Below are positions 15,587-24,081 of a stretch of 54,685 nucleotides of DNA, in pieces (position 1 is the stretch's first letter; the number at the start of each line of letters is the position of its first letter). A model generated the notes under the pieces. It saw only the letters and a program-made list of their open reading frames with translations. It ran no database searches and had not been told where the DNA came from. The position numbers and the translations under genes were made by a program. The stretch comes from Anaerolineae bacterium CG2_30_57_67. Its GTDB lineage: Bacteria > Chloroflexota > Anaerolineae > Anaerolineales > Villigracilaceae. The stretch is from NCBI GenBank assembly GCA_001872455.1, contig MNXJ01000052.1, positions 1 to 54,685 on the forward strand, in the 5' to 3' direction.

Positions 15587-16753
15587 TAAAGACTTTGTTA
15601 GAAGAGACTGATAGAGCGCCGCCAGTTGGTCGGCAGTTTGATACAGGGAATAACGCGCCACGATCGTTTCGCGCCCGGCCCGGCCAAGCGCCTGGCGCAG
15701 CGGCGAATTTGCCAGCGCAACTTCCAGCGCATTTTGCAGGGCGGGCAGGTCGTCGGGCGCAATCAGCAGGCCGTTTTGACCGTGCGCGATGACATCCGGC
15801 GCGCCGCCGACGGCGGTCGCCACAACCGCCAGCCCCGCCGCCAGCGCTTCGAGCATGGCATTGGAAAGGCCTTCGGTGGCAGAGGGCAGGACGAAAATAT
15901 CGGCGGCCTGCAAGTACGGGGCGACATCTTCGACCAAGCCGAGGAATGTCACGCCCGGCAGCGAATCCGCCGTTAAACGGGCCTTTTCTGGCCCATCGCC
16001 GAGAATCAGCAAGGCGGCGTCGGGAAATTGCTGACGGATGGCAGGCCAAATCGTCAGCAGGTGATTGACCCGCTTTTCGGCGACGAGACGCCCGGAATAA
16101 ATCACCAGCGCTCCAGTGGCGGGCAAGCCTAACCGGCGGCGCATCTCGCTTTGACGGGAATCAGACAACGGGGCGAATCTGGCAGTGTCAACCCCGTTGG
16201 GGATAAAAAATCGTTTGGCAGGCGCAACGCCCATTTGGGCGATTTCCTGTTCAATTTCGGCGCTGATGGTGATGAAAGCGTCAATTTGTTCACGCAAATT
16301 GTTCAGACGCCTTTGGCCGAAGGCGCGCCGGGTGAGTTTATCCACGTCGCCCAGCCGCCCGCCACGCAGTACTTTGGCCGCAACAGGAATTTTCCACCAG
16401 CGTTTGGCAATCAACGCGGCGGAAGCAGGCGAAAGCAGTTCAAAGGCATGAATGACATCCGGGCGTGAACGCGAAATTTGCCAGAGTGCGCCCGCGATGA
16501 AGGAAACCGCCGCGCCGGGCTTGGTGGGCAAAAGCGGAATGCGGTAAACAGGCGTGCCGTCCAACGTTTCGCTGGGGTTCATGCCGGGGTAGCGGCGGGT
16601 AATGATACTGGCTTGCACACCGTGCGCGCGCAGGAGCGGCAACAGGGCGGCAAGCTGCCGCTCTGCTCCGCCGACATGCGGCAGGTAAGCCTGAGTCAAC
16701 ATGGCAACACGGATCGTATTGACGGGATGAACAGGATAAATCGGATGATTCAT
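15548..16753 (-). CDS. GT4-family glycosyltransferase with repeat-derived ends
   Basis: A 401-residue GT-B enzyme. Core motifs: LTQAYLPHVGGAERQ (acceptor-side loop) near the start, SGRLVAEKRVNHLL, and the E-x7-E motif EGLSNAMLE followed by AAGLAVVATAVGGAPDV. ATG 16753 overlaps the previous stop by 4 bases (ATGA). Oddity: residues 2-12 (NHPIYPVHPVN) and the final 13 or so (NTKDAKYTKVDG) look like translated dispersed repeats rather than enzyme. The family core normally begins near IRVAML, so a start near 16699 is possible. It belongs to the exopolysaccharide operon. Confidence 0.85.
   Translation of the reverse strand: MNHPIYPVHPVNTIRVAMLTQAYLPHVGGAERQLAALLPLLRAHGVQASIITRRYPGMNPSETLDGTPVYRIPLLPTKPGAAVSFIAGALWQISRSRPDVIHAFELLSPASAALIAKRWWKIPVAAKVLRGGRLGDVDKLTRRAFGQRRLNNLREQIDAFITISAEIEQEIAQMGVAPAKRFFIPNGVDTARFAPLSDSRQSEMRRRLGLPATGALVIYSGRLVAEKRVNHLLTIWPAIRQQFPDAALLILGDGPEKARLTADSLPGVTFLGLVEDVAPYLQAADIFVLPSATEGLSNAMLEALAAGLAVVATAVGGAPDVIAHGQNGLLIAPDDLPALQNALEVALANSPLRQALGRAGRETIVARYSLYQTADQLAALYQSLLTKSLNTKDAKYTKVDG
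16717..16743. repeat. GATGAACAGGATAAAT-type dispersed repeat at a gene start
   Basis: The + strand reads GTATTGACGGGATGAACAGG then ATAAATC. This matches a short intergenic repeat type (attgac-gggatgaacaggataaatc) that I know from other bacterial genomes. Here it lies inside the first codons of the GT4 gene and is read in frame as PIYPVHPVN. This is recognition by memory and pattern, not by search. Confidence 0.45.
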
Positions 16754-17865
16754 TTGCCAATCATCTCGCAGTAGTAGTCAATGAAGGTTTGCGCCCAAGT
16801 GGCGGCGTTATAGTGTTCAGCCACACGCTGACGGGCGGCTTGCCCCAAACGTTGCATCAGAGACGGGTTTTCAAGCAGGACGCGCATGGCGTGGCTCAAC
16901 TCTTCGGGAGCGCGCGGCGCAACAAGCGTGCCGGTTTCACGGGTGACCATGTACGGAGCGTCGCCAACGTAAGTGGCAACAATCGGCAGGCCAGCGGCCA
17001 TACCTTCGAGCAGGGCCACCGACATGCCTTCCCAATGCGAGGCGCTGACATATAAATCGCTGGCGGTCAACAAGGGTGGAATATCCTGGCGCGCGCCGGT
17101 CAAGAAGACGCTCTCCCGCAGGCCAAGGCTTTCCACATGATCGCGCAAAACGGTCTCCATTTCGCCGCTGCCAACCAGCGCCAACGATGCGTCGGGAAAG
17201 TCGGGAAGCAGGGCGGCGAAAGCATCAATCAGGTCAGGGTAGCCTTTGGCGTGAGAAAGTCGCCCAACACTGATAATGAGTGGGCCGTTGCGTGCACCGA
17301 TAAGATCGCGGCGCGCCTGTTGGCGTTCTTCTGCTGTGGGGCGGGGCGGCAGGCTGACAGCGTTGGGAATGACGCGAACAGGGATTTTACCCACGCGCGG
17401 CGCGTGAAATTCGGCAATTGAATAGCCATTGACCAAAATTCCACGCGCCAGGAAACGCAAGGAAAGCGATTCGAGATGAAAGCGCAGGGGATTGTAATGA
17501 CGCGGGTCCACTGCCGCCGAACGGATGGAGGCGATGACCGGTATGCGCGCCAGCCGCCCAGCCATCGCGCCGAGGATGTTGGAATAGGTCAGGTACGTCT
17601 GCACCAGGTCAAAGTGGCCGTCGCGCAGTTTTTGCGCCAGCCGTTGTACGCGCGTAAAGTTCAGCAAACCGTGACCGGGGCAAAGGCAAACTTCCACGCC
17701 CATTTGACGTAGTTGCAGCAGAAAAACCGCGCTGGGGTCGGTATCGCTTTCGAGGCTGAAGATAACAACTTCCACGCCGTGCGCCAGCAGTTCACGGGTG
17801 AGAGCGGTCATCATCTTTTGCGCGCCGCCCCAATTGAGGGTGTCAATAATTTGGGCGATTTTCAT
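16750..17865 (-). CDS. GT4-family glycosyltransferase
   Basis: A 371-residue GT-B enzyme. It begins MKIAQIIDTLNWGGAQKMM, the glycine-rich loop typical of WcaL/RfaB-like transferases. Later come SVGRLSHAKGYPDLIDAF and the E-x7-E motif EGMSVALLE, then AAGLPIVAT. ATG 17865 overlaps the Wzx stop by 4 bases (ATGA), which fixes the start against a long upstream extension that is only the flippase gene read in another frame. It should transfer a sugar onto an undecaprenyl-linked intermediate (inference). Confidence 0.87.
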   Translation of the reverse strand: MKIAQIIDTLNWGGAQKMMTALTRELLAHGVEVVIFSLESDTDPSAVFLLQLRQMGVEVCLCPGHGLLNFTRVQRLAQKLRDGHFDLVQTYLTYSNILGAMAGRLARIPVIASIRSAAVDPRHYNPLRFHLESLSLRFLARGILVNGYSIAEFHAPRVGKIPVRVIPNAVSLPPRPTAEERQQARRDLIGARNGPLIISVGRLSHAKGYPDLIDAFAALLPDFPDASLALVGSGEMETVLRDHVESLGLRESVFLTGARQDIPPLLTASDLYVSASHWEGMSVALLEGMAAGLPIVATYVGDAPYMVTRETGTLVAPRAPEELSHAMRVLLENPSLMQRLGQAARQRVAEHYNAATWAQTFIDYYCEMIGK

Positions 17866-19319
17866 GCCCGCCTCCGTGCAACGAGCGCCAGTTGTTTGAT
17901 AGTCAACGTCAAATCCGGTTGCTGAAGCAGGAGCAAAGCAATGTAAACGAGGCCGCCTGTCAGCGTGAAAATAGTCAGTTGTAAGGCGGGCGGCCATCCG
18001 CCAGCAAAAACACTGATTCCCCAAACGGCCAGCGCCATACCAAGACCACTCAGCGCGGCGGGGCGCAAAGAGGCGAGAACCTCTGCAAAGCTCACACTGG
18101 CAATGCGCGCGGCAACGATGAGATTGAGCAGGCCGGAGAGGAAGGCGACCAGCGCGTGAGCATAACCAACAGCGCGAATGGTGACCATCACCGCGGCGGC
18201 ATAGTAAAGCGCGGGAGCGAGCAAAGCCAGTCGAATCAGCGCCAGACGGGTGAGAATATACGGCTGCCCAGTGGCTTTGTAAAGGCTGCCAGCGTTGTAA
18301 GCCAGCGAGAAAAACATGGCGTAGAGCGCAATCGCCTGAATGACGGGGATGGCATCCAGCCACTGAACAGCCAGGAAAGTACGCACAAACGGACCCGCCA
18401 CCAGCATCAGGCCGATGCCAAGGGCAATCGTTACCATCGAAACATAGCGCAGCGTGGTGAGAAATCCGCGCCCCAGCGAATCAGCCTGTTCGCGCATCTT
18501 GACGTAAATGGGAAAAAGCACCGAACTGACAGAGGTGGCAAACTGGGTGATGAGCAAATCCGGCAGGCGAAAAGCCAGGCTGTAAACGCCCAAGGCTTCG
18601 GTCCCGAGAAAATGACCGACGAAAAGAAAATCGAGATTTAGCAAAATGGAAGCCAGGCCATCCACAGCGACGACGCTTTTGCCAAAGGTCAGCAAACGCC
18701 GGGCAATGGCGCGGTCAAATTCCAGCGCAGGCCGCCATGGGAAAACGCCCCAATAGGCGATGACCGTCGCCAGCGTGCCAAGCAGTTGTCCCCACACCAG
18801 GCTCCAGAAGCCAAATCCGAGCAAAGCAAAGGCTACCGAAAAGACGCCTTTGGCGACGGCGCGGGCAAAATCTGGAATAAATCTGCGCCGGAATTGCAGG
18901 GCTTTGGTCAACAAATTGGCGTGGATGTTGCTAAGGGCTGTGATGGGGAAGGTGAACGCCAGCGCGCGTAAAACGGGGACGGCGCGCGGGTCTTTGAAGT
19001 AATAAGCCGTCAGCGGGGCAAGTAACCACGCAAAAACGCACAACGCCAACCCGACGGCCAGACCAATCCAAAAGGCGGTGCTGCCAGATTTGGGATTTTC
19101 GCGCTCATAGACCACCGCCGGGCCAATGCCAAGGTCGCTGAGCACATCCAGAAAGCCAATCACCACCAGCGCAAAACCTACCACGCCAAAATCTTCCTTT
19201 GTCAGCAGGTTGGCGAGAAGAATGGTGCTGAGAAAGACGATAAATTTTCCGCTGTAGTACGACGCATACGTCCACAGCGTGCCTTTGATGGCGGAATGAG
19301 CGTAAGAGGCGTTAGTCAT
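17862..19319 (-). CDS. wzx: Wzx-type polysaccharide flippase
   Basis: A 485-residue membrane protein with about 12-14 hydrophobic segments in the MATE/PST layout. It begins with GTLWTYASYYSGKFIVFLS and LLANLLTKEDFGVVGFALV, the usual start of oligosaccharide flippases. It moves the lipid-linked repeat unit across the membrane. ATG 19319 overlaps the Wzy stop by 8 bases (ATGACTAA), the same junction as at 14302-14309. A longer in-frame start exists but adds residues unlike the family. Next to Wzy and Wzz it completes the Wzx/Wzy pathway core. Confidence 0.87.
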   Translation of the reverse strand: MTNASYAHSAIKGTLWTYASYYSGKFIVFLSTILLANLLTKEDFGVVGFALVVIGFLDVLSDLGIGPAVVYERENPKSGSTAFWIGLAVGLALCVFAWLLAPLTAYYFKDPRAVPVLRALAFTFPITALSNIHANLLTKALQFRRRFIPDFARAVAKGVFSVAFALLGFGFWSLVWGQLLGTLATVIAYWGVFPWRPALEFDRAIARRLLTFGKSVVAVDGLASILLNLDFLFVGHFLGTEALGVYSLAFRLPDLLITQFATSVSSVLFPIYVKMREQADSLGRGFLTTLRYVSMVTIALGIGLMLVAGPFVRTFLAVQWLDAIPVIQAIALYAMFFSLAYNAGSLYKATGQPYILTRLALIRLALLAPALYYAAAVMVTIRAVGYAHALVAFLSGLLNLIVAARIASVSFAEVLASLRPAALSGLGMALAVWGISVFAGGWPPALQLTIFTLTGGLVYIALLLLQQPDLTLTIKQLALVARRRA

Positions 19320-20787
19320 TGCTGGCGCGGAAAAAATGGGATTCAGACAGGGTTTCGGCGAAAACAGGAAAAGCCAGCGCCAGACCAACCAAAATCCAGA
19401 AGGGGCGCGGATAGGCGCTGTTGATGAAGAGCGCCGAAGTGAGATAAACAGTCAGGCTGATAGTGGCGGCAACTGCCATGCTCATCATTTCGTGATTATG
19501 GAGGCGCTCAAAGGCGCGGCGCGCGCGCGCCAGACCTGCATACAGGTTGTAGATGAGAATGCCAAAAATGACAATGCCCAGCAAGCCCTGTTCGGAGGCG
19601 ATTTCAACGTACAGGCTGGCGGGAGAACGGTTCTCTGCGCGCGGGTCAATGCCAAGCTGACGTGAGTAACTCTGGTAGTAGACAGCATAGTTTTTGGAAC
19701 CAACGCCCAACAACGGATGGTCAAGAAACATCATCCAGCCGACCATCGCTTCACTGGCGCGCCCGCGGAAAGAGTATTCAGACTGGATGGCGTTGGGGTC
19801 GCCAAACAGGTTTGTCAGCGTGCCTAAACGGTCGGTGTACTGCGTTGGCGCAAAAGAAATCAGGGCCAACGCCAGCGTAGCCAGAATGATGTACGTTCCA
19901 AACTGGGTGCGCCGCCAGAGCATGAACAGCCCAACTGCCAGCGAAAGCGAGATAAAACCACTGCGCGAAAAAGTGAAGACAACGGTCAGTCCGGTCGCAA
20001 CCAGCGCCGCGCCCGCCAGAAATTTCATTATCAGGTTGCGTTCCGAAAGCATACGTTCCAGCGCCAGTGGAACAATCGCCACCATGATCTGCGCGTAAAC
20101 GTTAGGGCTACCGTAGGGGCCGCCGATGCGGTAGTCGCTGGTCTGGCCGACGATATTCATCAACACCGCCTGGGCAAAACCGCCGTAATTGTCAGCATAC
20201 GTGCCGGTCAGGTACTGGTAAACGCTCAACGCGCCCATAAAAAGCCCGGCGGCCATCAACGCCCAAAAAGTCCAGCGGAACATTTGCTTGCGTTGCACCA
20301 GCACGACCACGATGACTGCAATCAGGCCATCTTTGATGAAGTCGTCAAGGGCGTTGTAGCTACGGTCAAAATTGGTGGCATAGATGAGCGAGGTAAAAAC
20401 CATCACGCCCCACAGCATGACCAGAAAGAGCGCTCGTACCCATCCGCGCGGGGGTTGGCTGTAAAACAACCAGCGCAAGATAATCCCCACCAGCATCAAC
20501 CCAATGAAGATTTTGGCAATGGAAGGCGCGCCGTAAAATCTCACCAACACGTCGGAAAGGCGGATGAAGGTGATGAAAATTAACCCCAGCAGGCCGACCT
20601 CGGCGTTGAGCATGGAGGTCAGAGCAACCAACATGCCTAGCACCCCGGCAACCGCCCAAAGCGGCTTACCGAGCCAGACGACAGCAACGCCAATAAAACC
20701 GCCCAGGGTTGCGGCGGCCAAACCAAAGCCAAGAGAAATCCATGCGCTGGGGCTGAAGGACAGTCTGGCAAACATGAGACGGCTCAA
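19312..20787 (-). CDS. wzy: Wzy/O-antigen-ligase-type polysaccharide polymerase
   Basis: A 491-residue membrane protein with about 11-13 hydrophobic segments. The large external loop carries GHPLLGVGSKNYAVYYQ and, after it, SPASLYVEIASEQGLLGIV, matching the Wzy_C/RfaL region (H-N-x-Y-L...GLLG in the consensus; the histidine is not seen). It should polymerise repeat units outside the membrane. The TTG at 20787 overlaps the Wzz stop by 4 bases (TTGA) and I take it as the start; an ATG at 20775 is the alternative. Wzy and Wzz both end in xxASND. Confidence 0.82.
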   Translation of the reverse strand: MSRLMFARLSFSPSAWISLGFGLAAATLGGFIGVAVVWLGKPLWAVAGVLGMLVALTSMLNAEVGLLGLIFITFIRLSDVLVRFYGAPSIAKIFIGLMLVGIILRWLFYSQPPRGWVRALFLVMLWGVMVFTSLIYATNFDRSYNALDDFIKDGLIAVIVVVLVQRKQMFRWTFWALMAAGLFMGALSVYQYLTGTYADNYGGFAQAVLMNIVGQTSDYRIGGPYGSPNVYAQIMVAIVPLALERMLSERNLIMKFLAGAALVATGLTVVFTFSRSGFISLSLAVGLFMLWRRTQFGTYIILATLALALISFAPTQYTDRLGTLTNLFGDPNAIQSEYSFRGRASEAMVGWMMFLDHPLLGVGSKNYAVYYQSYSRQLGIDPRAENRSPASLYVEIASEQGLLGIVIFGILIYNLYAGLARARRAFERLHNHEMMSMAVAATISLTVYLTSALFINSAYPRPFWILVGLALAFPVFAETLSESHFFRASND

Positions 20788-21908
20788 TCGTTGGAAGCCC
20801 AGAAGGGGCTTTTCATTTGCCAGATGTAGACCGGCTTTTCTGGGTCGCGCCGCGCCTGGTCAAGAGCGCTCTGCGCCTGCGCCAGCAATTCTTCAGAGGC
20901 CAGGTCGTTACTGAAAACTGAACCGCCAATGTGTGGATCCATCGAAGCGGTCATGTTATAGCCTTCAATATCAGAGGGTTCGAGCAAAGCCTGATAAATA
21001 CGCTGAAAAGTACGTGCGGCGGCAGTGCCGGGCGTGGTGGGGAGCATGACAATGAAACTGGTCTCATTCCAGCGCCCAACGATGTCGTTACCACGCAATT
21101 CCTTGCGCAAAATTTCGGTCACCTTGCGAAGCAGGCGCTGCGAAGCAACCGGCGGCAGAGTTTCCAGCACTTCCTGCAAACCGCCCACATCTACAAGCCC
21201 CACCGATAGCAGGTCGTTAGGCTTGGAAGACAATTCCGCATCCAGCAACGTGCGGAAATAGCGGCTGTTGAAAACGCCGGTTTCACTATCCACGCGCAAG
21301 CGTTGGCGATAACTTTCCAATGGAATGCGCAATTGCTCGCTCAAAATTGCCAGCGCCGCGCCGCCTACCAGCCCAAGCCCCAGCGCCAGCGCCGCATCAC
21401 GGGCCGGTTGCGGCGTGTACGGCAAAGCGGCAGGCAAGGCCGGGTCAAGCACGCTGATATCATAAGAACTGTAAAACAGGCTGATGTAATCAATGGCGCG
21501 TTGACCGACACTGTTTGCCAACAAAGCCGCCACGACCGGGTCGGGGCCAGAGACGGTCAACTCCAAAATGGCGGCTTCCGGCAAAACGACAGTCGTCACG
21601 TCGTAATCTTTCACCGCCAGTGGGTCAATTTGGATATGTTGAAGGGTTTCCTGAAAAATACGGCGGCTGCTCATGAATTCAGCATAGGTGGAAAGAATGG
21701 AGCGCTTATCGAGCGCGGTCAGGCTGTTGACCAAATCTTTGCCGCTAACTTGTTCCAGATTGGGACTGACGATAAAACGAGCGCTGGAGGAATACAGCGG
21801 CGTCGTCAGGTAAGAACTAACCAGCGCGGCATTCAACGCCAGCAAAACTGTTAGAACAATAATCCACCAACTGCGGCGAAGCATTTCAACGTATAAGCGA
21901 ATTTCCAT
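20784..21908 (-). CDS. Wzz-type chain-length protein fused to a degenerate GGDEF domain
   Basis: A 374-residue fusion. Residues 1-190 are a short polysaccharide co-polymerase: membrane helix 14-34, an extracytoplasmic alpha/beta part with a chain of Wzz-like features (PLYSSSARFIVSP), and membrane helix 171-189. Residues about 205-362 are a cytoplasmic GGDEF-fold domain: DSETGVFNSRYF (normally D-x-LTGLxNRRxF), VDVGGLQEVLETL (normally D-x-D-x-FK), then RWNETSFIVMLP where active cyclases have R-x-GGDEFAVLLP. The signature is NETSF (281-285), so cyclase activity is very unlikely. The fold could bind a nucleotide or another protein. RBS AGAGGAG lies 6 bases before the ATG. It is the first gene after the interrupted hairpin and is coupled to Wzy. 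Confidence 0.82.
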   Translation of the reverse strand: MEIRLYVEMLRRSWWIIVLTVLLALNAALVSSYLTTPLYSSSARFIVSPNLEQVSGKDLVNSLTALDKRSILSTYAEFMSSRRIFQETLQHIQIDPLAVKDYDVTTVVLPEAAILELTVSGPDPVVAALLANSVGQRAIDYISLFYSSYDISVLDPALPAALPYTPQPARDAALALGLGLVGGAALAILSEQLRIPLESYRQRLRVDSETGVFNSRYFRTLLDAELSSKPNDLLSVGLVDVGGLQEVLETLPPVASQRLLRKVTEILRKELRGNDIVGRWNETSFIVMLPTTPGTAAARTFQRIYQALLEPSDIEGYNMTASMDPHIGGSVFSNDLASEELLAQAQSALDQARRDPEKPVYIWQMKSPFWASND

Positions 21909-21977
21909 TTTTTCTCCTCTGGCTAAAAATTAGGTGCAAATACCCAAAATAACGGCTCACCGCATTGAAATAAAGAC

Positions 21978-22113
21978 CGTCCCGAAGGTTGGGGAGCCAA
22001 TAACGCTAGTACCGGAACTTTCCGATTTTGTAGGGTAAAAACGGCTAAATTGCGCCGTTTTTACCCTACATCTTTATAAAGTTCCGGCACTAGTTCTCAA
22101 AATCTTCGGGACG
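21978..22113. terminator. Terminator-like hairpin interrupted by a foldback element
   Basis: Outer arms CGTCCCGAAG (21978-21987) and CTTCGGGACG (22104-22113) are the same sequence as the intact terminator at 10875-10899, but here they are 116 bases apart with the foldback element at 22006-22093 between them. It lies between the GT4 gene ending at 22128 and the Wzz gene starting at 21908. Whether it still ends transcription is not clear; the nested hairpins could do so. Confidence 0.6.
22006..22093. mobile_element. Foldback (MITE-like) element with CTAG at both ends
   Basis: Arms: T(A/G)CCGGAACTTT at each end (one mismatch), a short unpaired part, then a perfect 16-bp stem GTAGGGTAAAAACGGC (22030-22045) with its complement (22054-22069) around an 8-base loop. 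CTAG stands directly outside both ends (22006-22009 and 22090-22093), as a 4-bp target duplication would. The element proper is 80 bp (22010-22089). No coding capacity. The size and structure fit a non-autonomous insertion element moved by a transposase elsewhere. Confidence 0.6.
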
Positions 22114-22127
22114 AGTACGGTTAAAAG

Positions 22128-23366
22128 TTACGCCTGTATTATAGACCTTACAGATTTGTTAAGCAATAGCAAAAGAAGACTAATATTATCCGAAATTCCA
22201 AATTCACGCAGAACCAGGTCGCGCCCGGCCTGCGCGCGGCGCGCGGCTTCTTCGGGGCGGTTGTACACATCGAGGAGAACATCGGCCAGGGCAGCCGCAT
22301 CACGCTGCGGGGTCAGCCAGCCGGTTTCGGCAGGACGCACCAATTCAGAAATGCCAGAAATATCGGAAGCAACTACCGGCAGAGCGCAGGCCAGCGCCTC
22401 CATCAACGAAACGGGGATGCCTTCCATTTTGCCAGAGGCAGTGATGATGCTGGGCTGAACATAACAATCAGATTCGGAGAGAATCTGCGCCACTGATTCT
22501 TGGGTTTGCGGCCCGGTGAGAATGACCTGCCCGGAGAGACCACTCGCGGCAATTTGTTTTTCCAACGCTGAAGCCAACTCGCCGCCGCCGATGATGCGGC
22601 ATCGGAAGTCCAATCCGCGCTGATGGAGCAAAGCGCAGGCTTCAATAAGATAACGCTGCCCCTTATAGGGCTGTAAACTGCCAATGCTGATAATTTCAAA
22701 ACGCCCGGATGGCTTTTTCTGCGCCGGTTGGTAGCGATCTGGCTGAATGCCGCAGTGAATAACATGCGTTTTCTCCAGCGTCCAGTCGCCCAAATGATGC
22801 ACCAAAAATTGGCGGTTGAATTGCGAAATGGCGACGACAAAAGCGGCATCGCGCACTTTGGCAGACAGCATGGCGCGGTCAACATAAATATCGTGGGCGT
22901 GAACGGTAAAACTATAGGGAATGCCTGTCAGGTGATGAATGAGCCAGGCAGTCAGCGCCGGATGCGTAGCGTAGTGCGCGTGAATGTGCTGAATACCTTC
23001 GGCCTGCATCTGCACAGCCATGCAAACAGTTTTGGGGAACAAGGCCAACGCGCGCGCCAAAAATTTTGGGCTGGTGAGATTGCCCCAAAATACCCGCCAA
23101 AGCAGTGCCGTGTAGCGCAGCGGATGTTTAAAAAAATACCGCCCGTTGGCGGCAAGAATTTCCAATGAAATCCAAGGCAAGCGATGGGCGCGCGTCAACC
23201 ATTTTTCTGCATCGGGATGAATGACGGTTTGTTTTTGAACAATAAGCGGATAAAGCGAAACTTGCAAGCCCTGTCTTTCCACTTCCATCATCTCCCGCAA
23301 AATAAATGTTTCAGGCAGATGAGGAAAGCGGGACATGATGTAGGCAATTTTTACTGGCATTCGCAT
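22128..23366 (-). CDS. GT4-family glycosyltransferase (WcaL-like)
   Basis: A 412-residue GT-B enzyme. It begins VKIAYIMSRFPHLPETFILREM, the start typical of colanic-acid WcaL-type transferases. It contains HAHYATHPALTAWLIHHLTGIPYSFT, SIGSLQPYKGQRYLIEA, and the E-x7-E motif EGIPVSLME followed by ACALPVVA. It lies 2 bases after the phosphoglycosyl transferase gene and is probably cotranscribed with it. The hairpin region after its stop separates it from the Wzz gene. Donor and linkage are unknown. Confidence 0.86.
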   Translation of the reverse strand: MRMPVKIAYIMSRFPHLPETFILREMMEVERQGLQVSLYPLIVQKQTVIHPDAEKWLTRAHRLPWISLEILAANGRYFFKHPLRYTALLWRVFWGNLTSPKFLARALALFPKTVCMAVQMQAEGIQHIHAHYATHPALTAWLIHHLTGIPYSFTVHAHDIYVDRAMLSAKVRDAAFVVAISQFNRQFLVHHLGDWTLEKTHVIHCGIQPDRYQPAQKKPSGRFEIISIGSLQPYKGQRYLIEACALLHQRGLDFRCRIIGGGELASALEKQIAASGLSGQVILTGPQTQESVAQILSESDCYVQPSIITASGKMEGIPVSLMEALACALPVVASDISGISELVRPAETGWLTPQRDAAALADVLLDVYNRPEEAARRAQAGRDLVLREFGISDNISLLLLLLNKSVRSIIQA

Positions 23367-23368
23367 TT

Positions 23369-24043
23369 TTAATGAGCGCCCCTTTGCTGAAACACGGCAA
23401 AAACAGTTTGAACGAGGATGTTGAAATCGAGCCAGAGACTGCGGCGCTCAATGTAGGCAATGTCGAGGCGCAGACGGTCATCAAATTCGAGCGAAGCGCG
23501 CCCGGCGATTTGCCACAAACCGGTCAATCCGGGGATGACATCCAGCCGCTCAGTATGCCAGAGTTTGTAGGTATCCGCGCCGAAGGAAGTCGGGCGCGGG
23601 CCGACCAGGCTCATTTCACCTTTAAAAACATTGAAAAGCTGGGGAATCTCGTCAAGACTGGTTTTGCGCAAAAATTTTCCAACGCGGGTGATGCGCGGGT
23701 CGTTGGTGATTTTAAAATCAGGCCATTGCAGTTCGTTCAGGTGGGCGTATTTTTTCTTCAGTTCTTCGGCGTTTGGCACCATGCTGCGAAATTTGTACAT
23801 AGCAAAACGCTTGCCGCCTTTGCCGGTGCGATATTGAATGAACATGACCGGCCCGCCGGGAGAGGTAATCCTAATCAGGGCGGCGATAACGCCAATGAGC
23901 GGAACCCAGCCAATGGCGCTCAGCGTCAAAATGGTCAGGTCGAAAATACGTTTCAAAACCAGATAGGAACGCCCAACAAAAATACGTTTTTTGGGGTCGA
24001 ATTTACGCGCCCAGGTATAACCAAAATTAGCAGCAGAACTCAT
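23369..24043 (-). CDS. Monotopic phosphoglycosyl transferase initiating polysaccharide synthesis
   Basis: A 224-residue enzyme of the PglC/WcaJ-core family. One reentrant hydrophobic segment (RIFDLTILTLSAIGWVPLIGV) is followed by the catalytic region: YKFRSMVPNAEE, then TSLDEIPQLFNVFKGEMSLVGPRP with the Asp-Glu pair, and PGLTGLWQIAGR. It transfers a sugar-1-phosphate to undecaprenyl phosphate and so starts each repeat unit. It is the short form without the WcaJ N-terminal membrane domain. It is the second gene of the run, 38 bases after the GGDEF-like gene. Confidence 0.92.
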   Translation of the reverse strand: MSSAANFGYTWARKFDPKKRIFVGRSYLVLKRIFDLTILTLSAIGWVPLIGVIAALIRITSPGGPVMFIQYRTGKGGKRFAMYKFRSMVPNAEELKKKYAHLNELQWPDFKITNDPRITRVGKFLRKTSLDEIPQLFNVFKGEMSLVGPRPTSFGADTYKLWHTERLDVIPGLTGLWQIAGRASLEFDDRLRLDIAYIERRSLWLDFNILVQTVFAVFQQRGAH

Positions 24044-24081
24044 AGAAACTACCCTTCAACCGAGTGGCTTTGCGACGTGAT

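Noticed and set aside
20784-21908. Reading the Wzz-fused GGDEF domain as an active diguanylate cyclase
   Set aside because: The signature is NETSF; residues for metal and GTP binding are missing.
21909-22127. Insertion sequence with transposase
   Set aside because: Only an 80-bp foldback element is present; no coding frame fits inside.
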